From positions 1 to 64,000 of the forward strand of contig QWII01000019.1 of assembly GCA_021405325.1 (NCBI GenBank): a stretch of 64,000 nucleotides of DNA, read 5' to 3'. The first letter of the stretch is position 1. Each line of letters opens with the position of its first letter. Below are positions 41,157-49,869 of the stretch, one piece after another. A program made the position numbers and the translations under genes. The notes under the pieces were generated by a model. It saw nothing but the letters and a program-made list of their open reading frames with translations. It was not told where the DNA came from and searched no databases. This DNA is from Caldilinea sp. CFX5 (GTDB lineage Bacteria > Chloroflexota > Anaerolineae > Caldilineales > Caldilineaceae).

Positions 41157-41543
41157 ATGACGCGGTTGAGTTTGATCAAGATGGGCGTTGGGTTGCTGGC
41201 CGGCGTCTGGGCTAGTCTGTCGCTGGTTTTGCAAGTGCTACTGCTGTTAATGATTCTGGATTTCATCACCGGCATTGCCGTTGCCATCCAGCAAGGAGCC
41301 GTCAGTAGTCACCGTAGCTACCAAGGAATCGGCAAAAAAGTGATCGTCTTGACGCTGGTCACGGCCACGGCTGTGATCCAGCAGCATCTGAACGTTGATT
41401 TACCCATCGTAGAAATCGTTGCAGGGTTCTATATTGCGAATGAGTTTATCTCCATTCTGGAGAATGCCGCACTCGCCGGCGTGCCGGTTCCGGGCGCCCT
41501 GCGCGATATGCTGGCAAAGTTGAATGATATGGCCAAGCGCTAA
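41157..41543 (+). CDS. Phage holin (toxin-secretion/phage-lysis family)
   Basis: 128 residues from ATG 41157 (GAGGGGGATGTG upstream). Two or three membrane helices: LIKMGVGLLAGVWASLSLVL, LLMILDFITGIAVAIQ and VIVLTLVTATAVIQ; the LDFITGIAVA...GAVSSHRSYQGIGKK block is characteristic of this holin family. It would form membrane holes for the endolysin encoded downstream. Confidence 0.85.
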   Translation: MTRLSLIKMGVGLLAGVWASLSLVLQVLLLLMILDFITGIAVAIQQGAVSSHRSYQGIGKKVIVLTLVTATAVIQQHLNVDLPIVEIVAGFYIANEFISILENAALAGVPVPGALRDMLAKLNDMAKR

Positions 41544-41551
41544 GAGGCTCT

Positions 41552-42154
41552 ATGAACATTCCACTCTTATTGACGTGGCGACAGCGCCTGCAACCCAATG
41601 TAGCCTACAACGATGTGCCTGGCGTCACGATCACCGGACAAAACCCGCTTTTTGAAATTGCCCTGCTCCATCATCTGACCCCGGATGAAAACCAAGGCAG
41701 CCGCAACATCTACGTAGACATTGTGGACGCCGAAGGCCACCTATTGCGCGGCCTGCCGGTCCGCATTGGCTGGACGTGGGAAGGCCGCCGTGCTGATGAG
41801 GCAGCGCCGCCCTATCCGCTCGACAAGCCGGCCAATGAACCAGCCGGCAACGTGCCACTCTACATGGATGCCAAAACCGCCGTTTGGCTCGAAACAACAG
41901 ACGGGCGCCAAATCAGCGAACGCGTCCAGTGGCTGACGTCCAAACTGCAGAATCTGGCGACCGGCAACACGATGGGCCACAACAGCTTTTACGTCATCTT
42001 CCGAGAGCGCAAACTGAGCGCCGTTGATCCCACACCAGTTGATCCCGTTGTCGTCGAGCCGACCCCAACGCCAACATTGGCCGAATTACAGGCGCTGATC
42101 ACCACCATCGACACCAACGTCCAGGCCCTAAAACGAATGGTAGGTCTGCTATGA
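41552..42154 (+). CDS. Unknown protein of the lysis cassette, 200 aa
   Basis: Beta-rich N-terminal part (RNIYVDIVDAEGHLLRGLPV, RIGWTWEGRR) resembling carbohydrate-binding modules, a linker rich in Pro, Val and Thr (about 155-172), and a short C-terminal coiled segment (ALITTIDTNVQALKRMVGLL). Between holin and endolysin, so probably virion or lysis associated. No named family. Confidence 0.55.
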   Translation: MNIPLLLTWRQRLQPNVAYNDVPGVTITGQNPLFEIALLHHLTPDENQGSRNIYVDIVDAEGHLLRGLPVRIGWTWEGRRADEAAPPYPLDKPANEPAGNVPLYMDAKTAVWLETTDGRQISERVQWLTSKLQNLATGNTMGHNSFYVIFRERKLSAVDPTPVDPVVVEPTPTPTLAELQALITTIDTNVQALKRMVGLL

Positions 42155-42300
42155 AAAAGCTAAACAGCCTATCATTTGTTCTATTATTGCTGTTGCTGGC
42201 GGTGACGCTGGCCGTTTGCGCGCCCTTGCGACCATTAGATCGACAGCCACCACCCTTGCCGCACCAACTGTCGCCCGTTCTCTTGCCGAGGTCAAAATGA
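42151..42300 (+). CDS. Small proline-rich lipoprotein, o-spanin-like
   Basis: 49 residues. A KKLNS start, hydrophobic leucine-rich segment and LAVC (lipobox, Cys22) leave a mature peptide of about 28 residues with roughly a quarter proline. Such tiny proline-rich lipoproteins in lysis cassettes resemble Rz1 outer spanins. ATGA overlaps on both sides link it to the 200-aa gene and the endolysin. No inner-membrane spanin partner is obvious. Confidence 0.5.
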   Translation: MKKLNSLSFVLLLLLLAVTLAVCAPLRPLDRQPPPLPHQLSPVLLPRSK

Positions 42301-43943
42301 GTCAATACATCTTTGGTCTACACGACGCCGGCGGCGAACAACTCATGCTCGATGCTGGCCGGCCCGGCTGGATCGTCATCACCGAAGAGTTGGGCGCCGA
42401 TCCCAACAATCGTTCTGGCCGCGACTATCGCCAATGGTCCGACCGTGGCCTGGGCGTCATTGTCCGCCTCAATCATGGCTATGGTGACGCTGGCACGCTG
42501 CCCGGCGCGGGTCTCTATGAGATTTATTCTCAACGGGTCGCCAACTGGGTCGCCGCGTCGCCGGGCTGTAGCCGCTGGATTATCGGCAACGAACCCAATC
42601 ACCCAAACGAGTGGCCGGGCGGTCAACCGCTGACCCCGGAGCGCTACGCCACCTACTACACTTTTTGCCGTGACGCCATCCTCGATCTCCCTGGTCACGA
42701 AAATGATCAGGTGCTGGTGGCGGCCGTCGCGCCATGGTGCAACAAATGCTGTTATCCGGGCAATGACAACGGCGACTGGATCAAATACTTCCAAGATATG
42801 ATCCGCTGCATTGGGCTGCTCGATGGCTTTGCCATTCATGCCTACACTCACGGTGCGCACCCGTCCCTCATCCAAAGCGAAAGCAAAATGAGCGCCACAG
42901 GCTTCACGCACCGGGCGTACCAATTCCGCGTCTACCGGGAATTCCTGGAAGCGATCCCGACCAACCTGCGCCACTTGCCGGTCTATATTACGGAAAGCAA
43001 CCAGGGCGATCACGCTTGGGTGGATATGAACACGGGATGGGTGCAAGCCGCCTATGCGGAGATCAACGCACACAACCAGCAGCCCAACGGCCTATCGACG
43101 GTGCAGGCCCTCATCCTTTACCGCTGGAATGACCACGATCGGTGGGAGATCGGCAATAAGCCAGGCGTGATCGAAGACTTCCGCCAGGCCATGCGCAACG
43201 AATACCGCACGCCGGCGCCGGTCGCACCACAGCAACCAACCGAAGGACGCCGGGCCGTGATACGCGTCGCCACCAAATTGAGATCGGCGCCGGGCTACAT
43301 TGGTCGACAAGCTGAACAGAACGTACTCCTCATCTTACAGCCCAACGAAGAAGTCAAGCTGGTGGGTGATACCGCCAACGTGGATAGGTTGACCTGGCAC
43401 GCTGTTCGTTGCCGAGGCGGCCTCTCTGGTTGGGTTGCCGAGCAGTCGCCGACGGGCATCCAACTGATCGATCTCAACCCCAAGCCAGTACCGACGCGTG
43501 GCTCCTATGATTGGGCCTTTGAATGGGTTGTTGGCGTGGAAGGCGGCCTATCGACCGACCGGGGAGACCGGGGCAACTGGACAGGTGGCGAAGTTGGCAA
43601 AGGCGAATTCAAGGGCACGAAGTATGGGATCTCTGCCTTCTCCTACCCCGACCTTGATATTGCCAATCTAACAATGGACGACGCCAAGCGCATCTACCAC
43701 AAAGATTACTGGCTTGCATCCAAGGCAGACACACTGCGCTGGGACATGGCCCTCGTGCAGTTTGATAGCGCAGTGCAGCACCATCCAACCACCGCGCTTA
43801 GATTCCTAGAAGCAGCCGGCCAGAACCCGCTCTTGTATCTATCGATCCGCATCAACTTCTACACCAAGATCGATACCTGGCAGCGCTACGGCGACGAATG
43901 GATGGATCGCATGGCCAAGCTGATGCGGGAGATTGGACAATGA
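42297..43943 (+). CDS. Three-domain endolysin: GH barrel, SH3b, GH108-like muramidase
   Basis: 548 residues. Domain 1 (about 1-305) is a clan GH-A-like barrel with WIIGNEPNHPNEW (acid/base Glu near 99) and VYITESNQG (nucleophile region). Domain 2 (about 320-390) looks like a bacterial SH3 domain (TKLRSAPGYIGRQ, WHAVRCRGGLSGWVAEQ). Domain 3 (about 405-548) resembles GH108: FEWVVGVEGG with Glu415, TKYGIS, and MALVQFDSAVQH. It likely cuts peptidoglycan. Start 42297 overlaps the lipoprotein stop. No signal peptide, so holin-dependent. Confidence 0.75.
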   Translation: MSQYIFGLHDAGGEQLMLDAGRPGWIVITEELGADPNNRSGRDYRQWSDRGLGVIVRLNHGYGDAGTLPGAGLYEIYSQRVANWVAASPGCSRWIIGNEPNHPNEWPGGQPLTPERYATYYTFCRDAILDLPGHENDQVLVAAVAPWCNKCCYPGNDNGDWIKYFQDMIRCIGLLDGFAIHAYTHGAHPSLIQSESKMSATGFTHRAYQFRVYREFLEAIPTNLRHLPVYITESNQGDHAWVDMNTGWVQAAYAEINAHNQQPNGLSTVQALILYRWNDHDRWEIGNKPGVIEDFRQAMRNEYRTPAPVAPQQPTEGRRAVIRVATKLRSAPGYIGRQAEQNVLLILQPNEEVKLVGDTANVDRLTWHAVRCRGGLSGWVAEQSPTGIQLIDLNPKPVPTRGSYDWAFEWVVGVEGGLSTDRGDRGNWTGGEVGKGEFKGTKYGISAFSYPDLDIANLTMDDAKRIYHKDYWLASKADTLRWDMALVQFDSAVQHHPTTALRFLEAAGQNPLLYLSIRINFYTKIDTWQRYGDEWMDRMAKLMREIGQ

Positions 43944-44290
43944 CCCAGCGTGCCGGCACAGCCTGTCGCAAGCCGGGTTGCCCTGGCATCGTTCGGAGCG
44001 AGGTGTGCAGCGTGTGTGGTCAATCATCCAAGCGCACACGCCAACGCCAGTACGATGACCAGCGTGGTAGTGCAGCCAAGCGTGGCTATGATAGGCAGTG
44101 GCAACGGTTGCGTCTCGCCTTCCTTCGTGCCCATCCACTGTGTGTTGAGTGTAGCAGCGAAGGCCATGTGACACCAGCGACCGAGGTCGATCACATCATC
44201 GCCAAGCGCGATGGCGGCCAGGACAACTGGGATAACCTTCAGCCACTGTGCAAGCCCCACCATAGCCGCAAGACGATGGCAGGGGGGTAG
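43940..44290 (+). CDS. HNH endonuclease beside the terminase
   Basis: 116 residues. EVDHIIAKRDGGQDNWDNLQPLCKPHH is the HNH core with its second-shell Cys knuckles (CRKPGCPG, CSVC, LCVEC). In HK97-like phages this protein sits next to the small terminase subunit and stimulates cos cleavage. ATG overlaps the lysin stop. A cos-type packaging mode is inferred. Confidence 0.9.
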   Translation: MTQRAGTACRKPGCPGIVRSEVCSVCGQSSKRTRQRQYDDQRGSAAKRGYDRQWQRLRLAFLRAHPLCVECSSEGHVTPATEVDHIIAKRDGGQDNWDNLQPLCKPHHSRKTMAGG

Positions 44291-44374
44291 GGGGATCAAA
44301 TCTCTACAAAGTTTCTCTGTAGACCGGCGGGGTGGTGCTTTTTTTACAGCCGCGAAATGCGATAGGGGGGGGGT

Positions 44375-44617
44375 ATGTGGACAAGCACGTCAAGCCTGGT
44401 CGAGTTAGCAGTGTCAATTTTTAGACTGAAGTTGGCGGGTGGCAACAAGCGCCCATCCTTTGATGAGTGTATGCGGCAAGCATTCGGGATCTCGGAGCCG
44501 CAATGGTTTACAGAGCAAGAACTGGACGCAATGCTTAATGGCGGGGAGACCAGCGAAGCCGACGGCGCTAAAACAGTTGGCAGGGAATCCGGGGAAGCGG
44601 GCGACGAACAAAAATGA
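44375..44617 (+). CDS. Uncertain small ORF overlapping the terminase small subunit, 80 aa
   Basis: ATG 44375 follows a G-run that could serve as a ribosome binding site. The first half (LVELAVSIFRLKLAGGNKRP, SFDECMRQAF) looks protein-like, but the last 27 codons overlap the terminase gene in another frame. Possible short tail or head accessory gene; possibly spurious. Confidence 0.35.
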   Translation: MWTSTSSLVELAVSIFRLKLAGGNKRPSFDECMRQAFGISEPQWFTEQELDAMLNGGETSEADGAKTVGRESGEAGDEQK

Positions 44618-45005
44618 GCCGAAGCCGACGGCGAAGCGACCCAGTTGCCCGAAGCATTTGACCGGGGAGGCGAAGAAAGAGTGGAACCGGACTAGTAAGC
44701 TACTGTTTGAGTTGGGGTTGCTGACTGAACTGGACCGGGCGGCGTTGGCGGCGTATTGCCAGGCGTGGGCGCAGTGGGTGCAGGCCCAGGAGGAGATGAG
44801 CAAGCCGACGTTCCAGATGATCGAGTTGACGGACAAGGGGTATCCGGTGGCGAGTCTGTGGCTGAATGTGGCGGCGCAGGCGATGAAGCAGATGAAGACG
44901 TTTTTGACGGAGTTTGGGATGACGCCGAGTAGCCGCAGTAGGGTGACGGTGGCGCCGGAACCGGAGGCGGACCCGTATGAAGAGTTCTTAAAGGGGGGGA
45001 CGTGA
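44538..45005 (+). CDS. terS: Terminase small subunit, P27 family
   Basis: 155 residues. MAGRPAKPTALKQLAGNPGK is the classic P27-family start and fixes the ATG at 44538. The middle helices (WNRTSKLLFELGLLTELDRA, YCQAWAQWVQAQEEM) and an acidic tail follow. Binds the packaging site and hands DNA to the large subunit. Confidence 0.9.
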   Translation: MAGRPAKPTALKQLAGNPGKRATNKNEPKPTAKRPSCPKHLTGEAKKEWNRTSKLLFELGLLTELDRAALAAYCQAWAQWVQAQEEMSKPTFQMIELTDKGYPVASLWLNVAAQAMKQMKTFLTEFGMTPSSRSRVTVAPEPEADPYEEFLKGGT

Positions 45006-45133
45006 TCTCGTTGGATTATTTGTTGATGCTGATGATCGCTTTTGTGGTGGGCTACTTGGTGGGGTGGTGGTCGCGGCGGCCGGCCAGGTATCGACCGGTG
45101 TATTGGGTGAGCGACATCGATGAGCAGGATTGA
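45002..45133 (+). CDS. Small membrane protein between the terminase subunits, 43 aa
   Basis: GTG 45002 overlaps the TerS stop (GTGA). One membrane helix (YLLMLMIAFVVGYLVGWW) and an RRPARYRP tail; ends 13 bases inside the large-subunit gene. Tight overlaps on both sides support translation, but no function is known. Confidence 0.5.
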   Translation: MISLDYLLMLMIAFVVGYLVGWWSRRPARYRPVYWVSDIDEQD

Positions 45134-46778
45134 GCAGTATGTGGTTGATGTGTTACAGGAGCGGGTGCCGGCGTGTAGGTGGGTGCGGTTGGCGTGCGAG
45201 CGGCATCAGCGTGACCTCGAGGAGGGGCATAAGCGGGGTTTGCGGTTTGATGAGCGGGCGGCGGAGAAGGCGGTGGGGTTCTTTCGCTTCCTTAGGCACT
45301 CGAAGGGTGAGTGGGCGGGGCAGCCGTTGACGCTGGAGCCGTGGCAACAGTTTTTGATCGGGGTGATCTTCGGGTGGAAGCGGGCGGACGGGCTTAGGCG
45401 GTTTCGGACGGCGTATGTGGAGGTGCCGAGAAAAAACGGTAAATCAACGGTGGCTTCGGGCGTTGGGTTGTTTTTGTTTGATGCCGACGGGGAGCCGGGG
45501 GCGGAGGTGTACACGGCGGCGACGAAGCGCGACCAGGCGCGCATTACCCACAGTGAAGCGACCCGGATGGTGAAGGCGTCACCCTTCTTGCGGAAGCGGA
45601 TCCGGGTTTTCAAAGACAATCTGCATGTGGAGGGGACGGCGTCCAAGTTTGAGCCGCTGGGGCGCGATGCGGATTCGATGGATGGGCTGAATATCCACGG
45701 GGCGGTGGTGGATGAGCTGCACGCCCACAAGAATCGGGATGTGTGGGATGTGCTGGAGACGGCCACCGGGGCGCGCCGGCAGCCGTTGATGTTGGGGATT
45801 ACGACGGCTGGGTTTAATCGGTCGTCATTGTGCTGGGAGCTGCACGAATACACCCAGAAGATATTGAATCGGGTGTCAGAGGATGACAGCTTTTTTGGGA
45901 TCATCTTCACGATTGATGAAGAGGATGATTGGCGCAATCCCAAGGTGTGGGCGAAGGCGAATCCGAATTTTGGCATTAGTGTGAAGCCGGATGATTTGGA
46001 GCGAAAGGTGCGGAAGGCGCAAGAGATGCCGAGCGCGCTGAATAGCTTCTTGCGGCTGCATTTGAATGTCTGGACGCAGGCGGAAACGAAGTGGCTTGAC
46101 CCGGAGGCGTGGCGGGCGTGTGCCGGCAGTGTAGATGAGAATGGGTTGCGGGGCCGGCGTTGCTATGGGGGGCTGGATTTGAGCCGCACGACGGATATTA
46201 CGGCGTTGGTGTGGGTGTTTCCGCCAGAGATTGAAGGGGAGCCGTACCAGGTGCTTTGCCGCTTCTGGGTCCCGGAGCGGGCGATGCGCGAGCGGAGCCG
46301 GAAGGATGGCGTCAATTATGAGAGTTGGGTGCGGCAGGGGTTGATCGAGGCGACGCCGGGTGAGGTGATCGATTATAGCTATGTTTATGCCCAGGTGGAT
46401 GAGGACGCCCAGCGCTTTGATGTGGTGGAAGTGGCTTTTGATCGGTGGGGGGCGGCCCAGGTGTACCAGACCCTGGAAGAGCAGGGGTTGACGATGGTGC
46501 AGATGGGGCAGGGGTTTGCTTCGATGTCGGCGCCGATGAAGGAATTGGAAAAGTTGATCCTGGCCAGGCAGTTAAGCCACAACGCGAATCCGGTGTTGAC
46601 GTGGATGGCGGATAATTTGGTGGCGCGAGAGGACCCAGCCGGCAACATCAAGCCGGACAAGCAGGCATCGACCGAGCGCATTGATGGGATGGTGGCGCTG
46701 ATTATGGGGTTGGATCGGGCGGTGCGGCATGGGGGCGGGAAGAGTATTTATGAAGAGCAGGAGATGCGCTTTTTATGA
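45120..46778 (+). CDS. terL: Terminase large subunit
   Basis: 552 residues. Walker A variant EVPRKNGKSTV near residue 103, Walker B GAVVDELHAH near 195, coupling motif GITTAGFNR, and the nuclease domain with GGLDLSRTTDITAL and VVEVAFDRWGAAQVYQ carrying the metal-binding Asp residues. Powers DNA entry into the prohead and cuts the concatemer. ATG overlaps the small membrane gene. Confidence 0.95.
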   Translation: MSRIEQYVVDVLQERVPACRWVRLACERHQRDLEEGHKRGLRFDERAAEKAVGFFRFLRHSKGEWAGQPLTLEPWQQFLIGVIFGWKRADGLRRFRTAYVEVPRKNGKSTVASGVGLFLFDADGEPGAEVYTAATKRDQARITHSEATRMVKASPFLRKRIRVFKDNLHVEGTASKFEPLGRDADSMDGLNIHGAVVDELHAHKNRDVWDVLETATGARRQPLMLGITTAGFNRSSLCWELHEYTQKILNRVSEDDSFFGIIFTIDEEDDWRNPKVWAKANPNFGISVKPDDLERKVRKAQEMPSALNSFLRLHLNVWTQAETKWLDPEAWRACAGSVDENGLRGRRCYGGLDLSRTTDITALVWVFPPEIEGEPYQVLCRFWVPERAMRERSRKDGVNYESWVRQGLIEATPGEVIDYSYVYAQVDEDAQRFDVVEVAFDRWGAAQVYQTLEEQGLTMVQMGQGFASMSAPMKELEKLILARQLSHNANPVLTWMADNLVAREDPAGNIKPDKQASTERIDGMVALIMGLDRAVRHGGGKSIYEEQEMRFL

Positions 46779-47080
46779 AACCGATGAGGCCACGGCCATT
46801 GACGCCGGTTCAGCAGCGTTTGATTGAGGTGTTGCGCACGCATGGGGCTTTTCTGATTAACAGCTGGCGGAGGAGACGATACATGGGATGGATGAGGCTG
46901 GATTGGAGCGATGTGGCGGCGGTGGCGGGGGCGTTGTGCTTGTTGCTGGCGATTCACTTGCAGGTGGGTCTGGTGGGGACGCTGGCGGGGCTGGGGGTGC
47001 TGTTGATTGTGTTGGCGTTGTGGCTGGCCAGGCTAGAAGCGAGCCGGCGCTTTCAGGCGAAGCAGACTAAGCAGGAATAA
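46775..47080 (+). CDS. Small phage membrane protein, 101 aa
   Basis: ATG 46775 overlaps the TerL stop. A basic N-terminal part (about 1-40) and two membrane helices (VAAVAGALCLLLAIHLQVG and LVGTLAGLGVLLIVLAL). A shorter start at 46883 with GGAGGAGACGATAC upstream is also credible and would give 65 residues. Role unknown. Confidence 0.6.
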   Translation: MKPMRPRPLTPVQQRLIEVLRTHGAFLINSWRRRRYMGWMRLDWSDVAAVAGALCLLLAIHLQVGLVGTLAGLGVLLIVLALWLARLEASRRFQAKQTKQE

Positions 47081-47085
47081 CACCT

Positions 47086-49119
47086 ATGGGGATGCTGTCC
47101 AGGCTGTTTGAATTGAGTGATGAGCGGCGCGGGGTGACGTTGAGCGATGCGCTGATGACGACGTTGCGGGGGTTGATCCGGGGGGATGGGCCGGTGACGC
47201 CTTCGTCGGCGATGCAGATCGCGGCGGTGTATGCGTGTGTGCGGGTGATTGCCGAGGCGTTGGCGTCGTTGCCGCTGATCTTCTATGAGCGGACGGGACG
47301 GAGTAAGCAGCGGGCGATGGCGCACCCACTGTACACGTTGTTGCATGATTTGCCCAACCCGGAGCATACGAGTATTGAGATGCGGATGTTGCTCCAGGGG
47401 CATTTGTTGACGTGGGGGAATGCTTACGCGCAGATTGTGTGGAATCGGCGGGCGCAGGTGCTGGAGCTTTGGCCGCTGCGCCCGGATTGTATGACGGTGG
47501 AGCGGCGGTTGGATGATTTGACGCTGCGGTATCACTATTCGTCGCTGGAATATGGCAGTGTTGAGTTTCAATGGTATGAGATTCTGCATCTGCGGGGGAT
47601 GGGGTTTGATGGGCTGCTGGGGTACTCGCCGATCCGGTTGATGGAGCGGTCGCTGGGGTTGGCCAATAAGTTGGAGGCGTACAGCGATAAGTTTTATGAG
47701 AATGGCGCACGGCCGGGGATGTTGTTGAAGCATCCAGGGAAGTTGAGTCAGCCGGCGTACCAGCGGCTGCTATCCAGTTGGGAGGCGCGCCACCAGGGGG
47801 TGGAGAATGCGCACCGGGTGGCGATTCTGGAAGAGGGGTTGGATGTGGCTGAGGTGGGGATTCCGCCACAGGATGCCCAGTTTTTGGAGACGGCGAAGTT
47901 TCAGCGGTCGCAGATTGCGAGTATTTTCCGGGTGCCGCCCCACATGATCGGGGATCTGGAGCGGGCGACTTTTAGCAATATTGAGCAGCAGTCGATTGAG
48001 TTTGTGACGTTCACCTTGGGGCCGTGGCTGGGGATTTGGGAGCAGGCGATTTATCGGGATCTGCTTTCGCCGGCTGAACGGGAGCGCTATTTTGCTGAGT
48101 TCCTGGTGGATGGGTTACTGCGGGGGGATACGGCGAGCCGTTACCAGGCGTATCAGAGCGCGATTACGACGGGGTGGATGGCGCCGAATGAGGCGCGAGA
48201 GAAAGAGAATTTGAATCCGCTGGAGGGTGGGGATACTTTGCTGCAGCCGTTGAATATGGCGCCGGCGGGGGATGGGAGTAATGGGAGTGATGGGAGTAAT
48301 ACGGCTGATCCGACCAAGCCGACAGATGGTGCGGGGAAGCGGGAGTGGCGTGGGGATGATGGGGCGGTGGATGAGGAGGCGCAGCGGCGGGATGGGTTGC
48401 TGGCGGCGAAGGTGGCGTTGCATTCGGCGATGCGGCCGCTCTTCCAGGATGTGAGCAAGCGGGTGATCCGGCGCGAGGTGGCGGACATCCGGCGGGCGGT
48501 GGAGAAGCATTTGCGCAAGCGGAGTCTGGCGGATTTCCGGGAGTGGTTGCGCCAGTTTTATGACGAGTTTCCGGCTGTGGTGCGCGATGCCTTTGACGCT
48601 CTGTTGAATAGCTATGCCGGGCAGGCGATGACGGCGGCGGCGGGGGAGCTGGGCAAGGATGACGCCGGCGTCAATGATGAGCTACGTAAGTTTATCGAAG
48701 ACTATTTGGTGGCGCTGGCGAATGGGCATGTGGCGGCGAGTCGGCGGCAGTTGGAGGCGTTGATCAATGACGCCCAGGCGGATGGGGCTGATCCGGCTGA
48801 GTATATTGAGCAGCGGGTGACGGGTTGGGAGGAGAGCCGCCCGGAGGCGATGGCGCGACGCCAGGCCGTAGAGGCGGGGAATGCGTTGGCGATTGCTAGT
48901 TATACGATCCTGGGGGTGCAGTATTTGCGCTGGTTGGCGACGGGGGCCAGTTGTAATGCGTGCCGCTCGCTGAATGGGCGGGTGGTGGGGATTGCGGGTT
49001 TCTTTGTCCAGGGGGGTGAGTATCTGGATGGGGGCGACCAGGGGTTGATGCTGGTGCGGCGGAATGCCCGGCATGGGCCGATCCATGATGGGTGTGATTG
49101 TGTGGTGATGGCGGGGTAG
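47086..49119 (+). CDS. Portal protein fused to a MuF-type head morphogenesis domain
   Basis: 677 residues, longer than a usual HK97 portal (about 400). Residues 1-390 are portal-like (AVYACVRVIAEALASLPLIF, HPLYTLLHDLPNP, IFRVPPHMIGD). A Gly/Ser/Asp-rich linker (about 395-440) joins a helical C-terminal part that ends in a MuF domain: WLATGASCNACRSLNGRVVG near 615-634 and HDGCDCVV at the end. The two are usually separate genes. The portal ring is the DNA entry channel; MuF proteins are minor head components injected with DNA. Confidence 0.85.
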   Translation: MGMLSRLFELSDERRGVTLSDALMTTLRGLIRGDGPVTPSSAMQIAAVYACVRVIAEALASLPLIFYERTGRSKQRAMAHPLYTLLHDLPNPEHTSIEMRMLLQGHLLTWGNAYAQIVWNRRAQVLELWPLRPDCMTVERRLDDLTLRYHYSSLEYGSVEFQWYEILHLRGMGFDGLLGYSPIRLMERSLGLANKLEAYSDKFYENGARPGMLLKHPGKLSQPAYQRLLSSWEARHQGVENAHRVAILEEGLDVAEVGIPPQDAQFLETAKFQRSQIASIFRVPPHMIGDLERATFSNIEQQSIEFVTFTLGPWLGIWEQAIYRDLLSPAERERYFAEFLVDGLLRGDTASRYQAYQSAITTGWMAPNEAREKENLNPLEGGDTLLQPLNMAPAGDGSNGSDGSNTADPTKPTDGAGKREWRGDDGAVDEEAQRRDGLLAAKVALHSAMRPLFQDVSKRVIRREVADIRRAVEKHLRKRSLADFREWLRQFYDEFPAVVRDAFDALLNSYAGQAMTAAAGELGKDDAGVNDELRKFIEDYLVALANGHVAASRRQLEALINDAQADGADPAEYIEQRVTGWEESRPEAMARRQAVEAGNALAIASYTILGVQYLRWLATGASCNACRSLNGRVVGIAGFFVQGGEYLDGGDQGLMLVRRNARHGPIHDGCDCVVMAG

Positions 49120-49133
49120 GGGTTATAGGGCAG

Positions 49134-49808
49134 ATGGGATGGGATAGGATGGATGGGATGGATGGGATGGAGGCGGTGGAGAAGCGGGTTTATAGCAGTG
49201 AGGTGAAGTTGGAGCGGCGGGCGGATGAGGGGGCGGCGCCGTTGATCCGGGGGTATGCGGCGGTGTTTGATCAGCTTTCCTTGCCGTTGGGGTGGGGGTT
49301 TCGGGAGAAGATCCGGGCAGGGGCGTTTGCTGCTTCGTTGACGGATGATGTGCGGGGGCTGTGGAACCATAACCCGGATTATGTGTTGGGGCGGTCCACG
49401 AATGGGACGCTGCGGTTGAATGAGGATGAGTTGGGGCTGCGGATTGAGATCGAGCCGCCGGCGACGCAGTTGGCCCAACACTTCATGGCGAATATTGAGC
49501 GCGGGGATGTGAACCAGATGAGTTTCCTCTTCCGTGCGCTCGACGAGGAGTGGGACGAGATTGATGGGGAGTTGGTGCGGACGTTGACCAAGGTGAAGTT
49601 GTATGAGGTTTCACCGGTGACGTTCCCGGCGTACCCACAGACGAGCGTAAGTGTGCGCGATGGTGGTTCGACAGGCTCACCATCCAGCGCATTTTACATA
49701 CCAGCGATCCCGGTGCAGTTTCGGGGGAGATTGCAGGGGAGCGACGCAGAGCGGGCGCGGGCGCGCCTGGCGGTGATGCGGCGACGGCTGGATTTGTTGG
49801 GAAGGTGA
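49134..49808 (+). CDS. HK97-family prohead protease
   Basis: 224 residues from ATG 49134; ATGs at 49149 and nearby in the GATGG repeat could also serve. LIRGYAAVFDQLS, GLWNHNPDYVLGRS (His near 79) and VNQMSFLFRALDEEW (Ser near 129) are the catalytic blocks of the U9/S78 herpesvirus-like fold protease. Cuts scaffold and capsid N-termini after prohead assembly. Overlaps the end of the portal gene leader. Confidence 0.9.
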   Translation: MGWDRMDGMDGMEAVEKRVYSSEVKLERRADEGAAPLIRGYAAVFDQLSLPLGWGFREKIRAGAFAASLTDDVRGLWNHNPDYVLGRSTNGTLRLNEDELGLRIEIEPPATQLAQHFMANIERGDVNQMSFLFRALDEEWDEIDGELVRTLTKVKLYEVSPVTFPAYPQTSVSVRDGGSTGSPSSAFYIPAIPVQFRGRLQGSDAERARARLAVMRRRLDLLGR

Positions 49809-49869
49809 TGGTCCCTTTTTTAGGCGTAGGGGATTTGTGGGAGATATAGGAGATATAGGAGGTATAGGG

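Noticed and set aside
44291..44374. Terminator after the HNH gene
   Set aside because: A T7 run exists, but the only hairpin before it (CTACA/TGTAG) is short and not adjacent.
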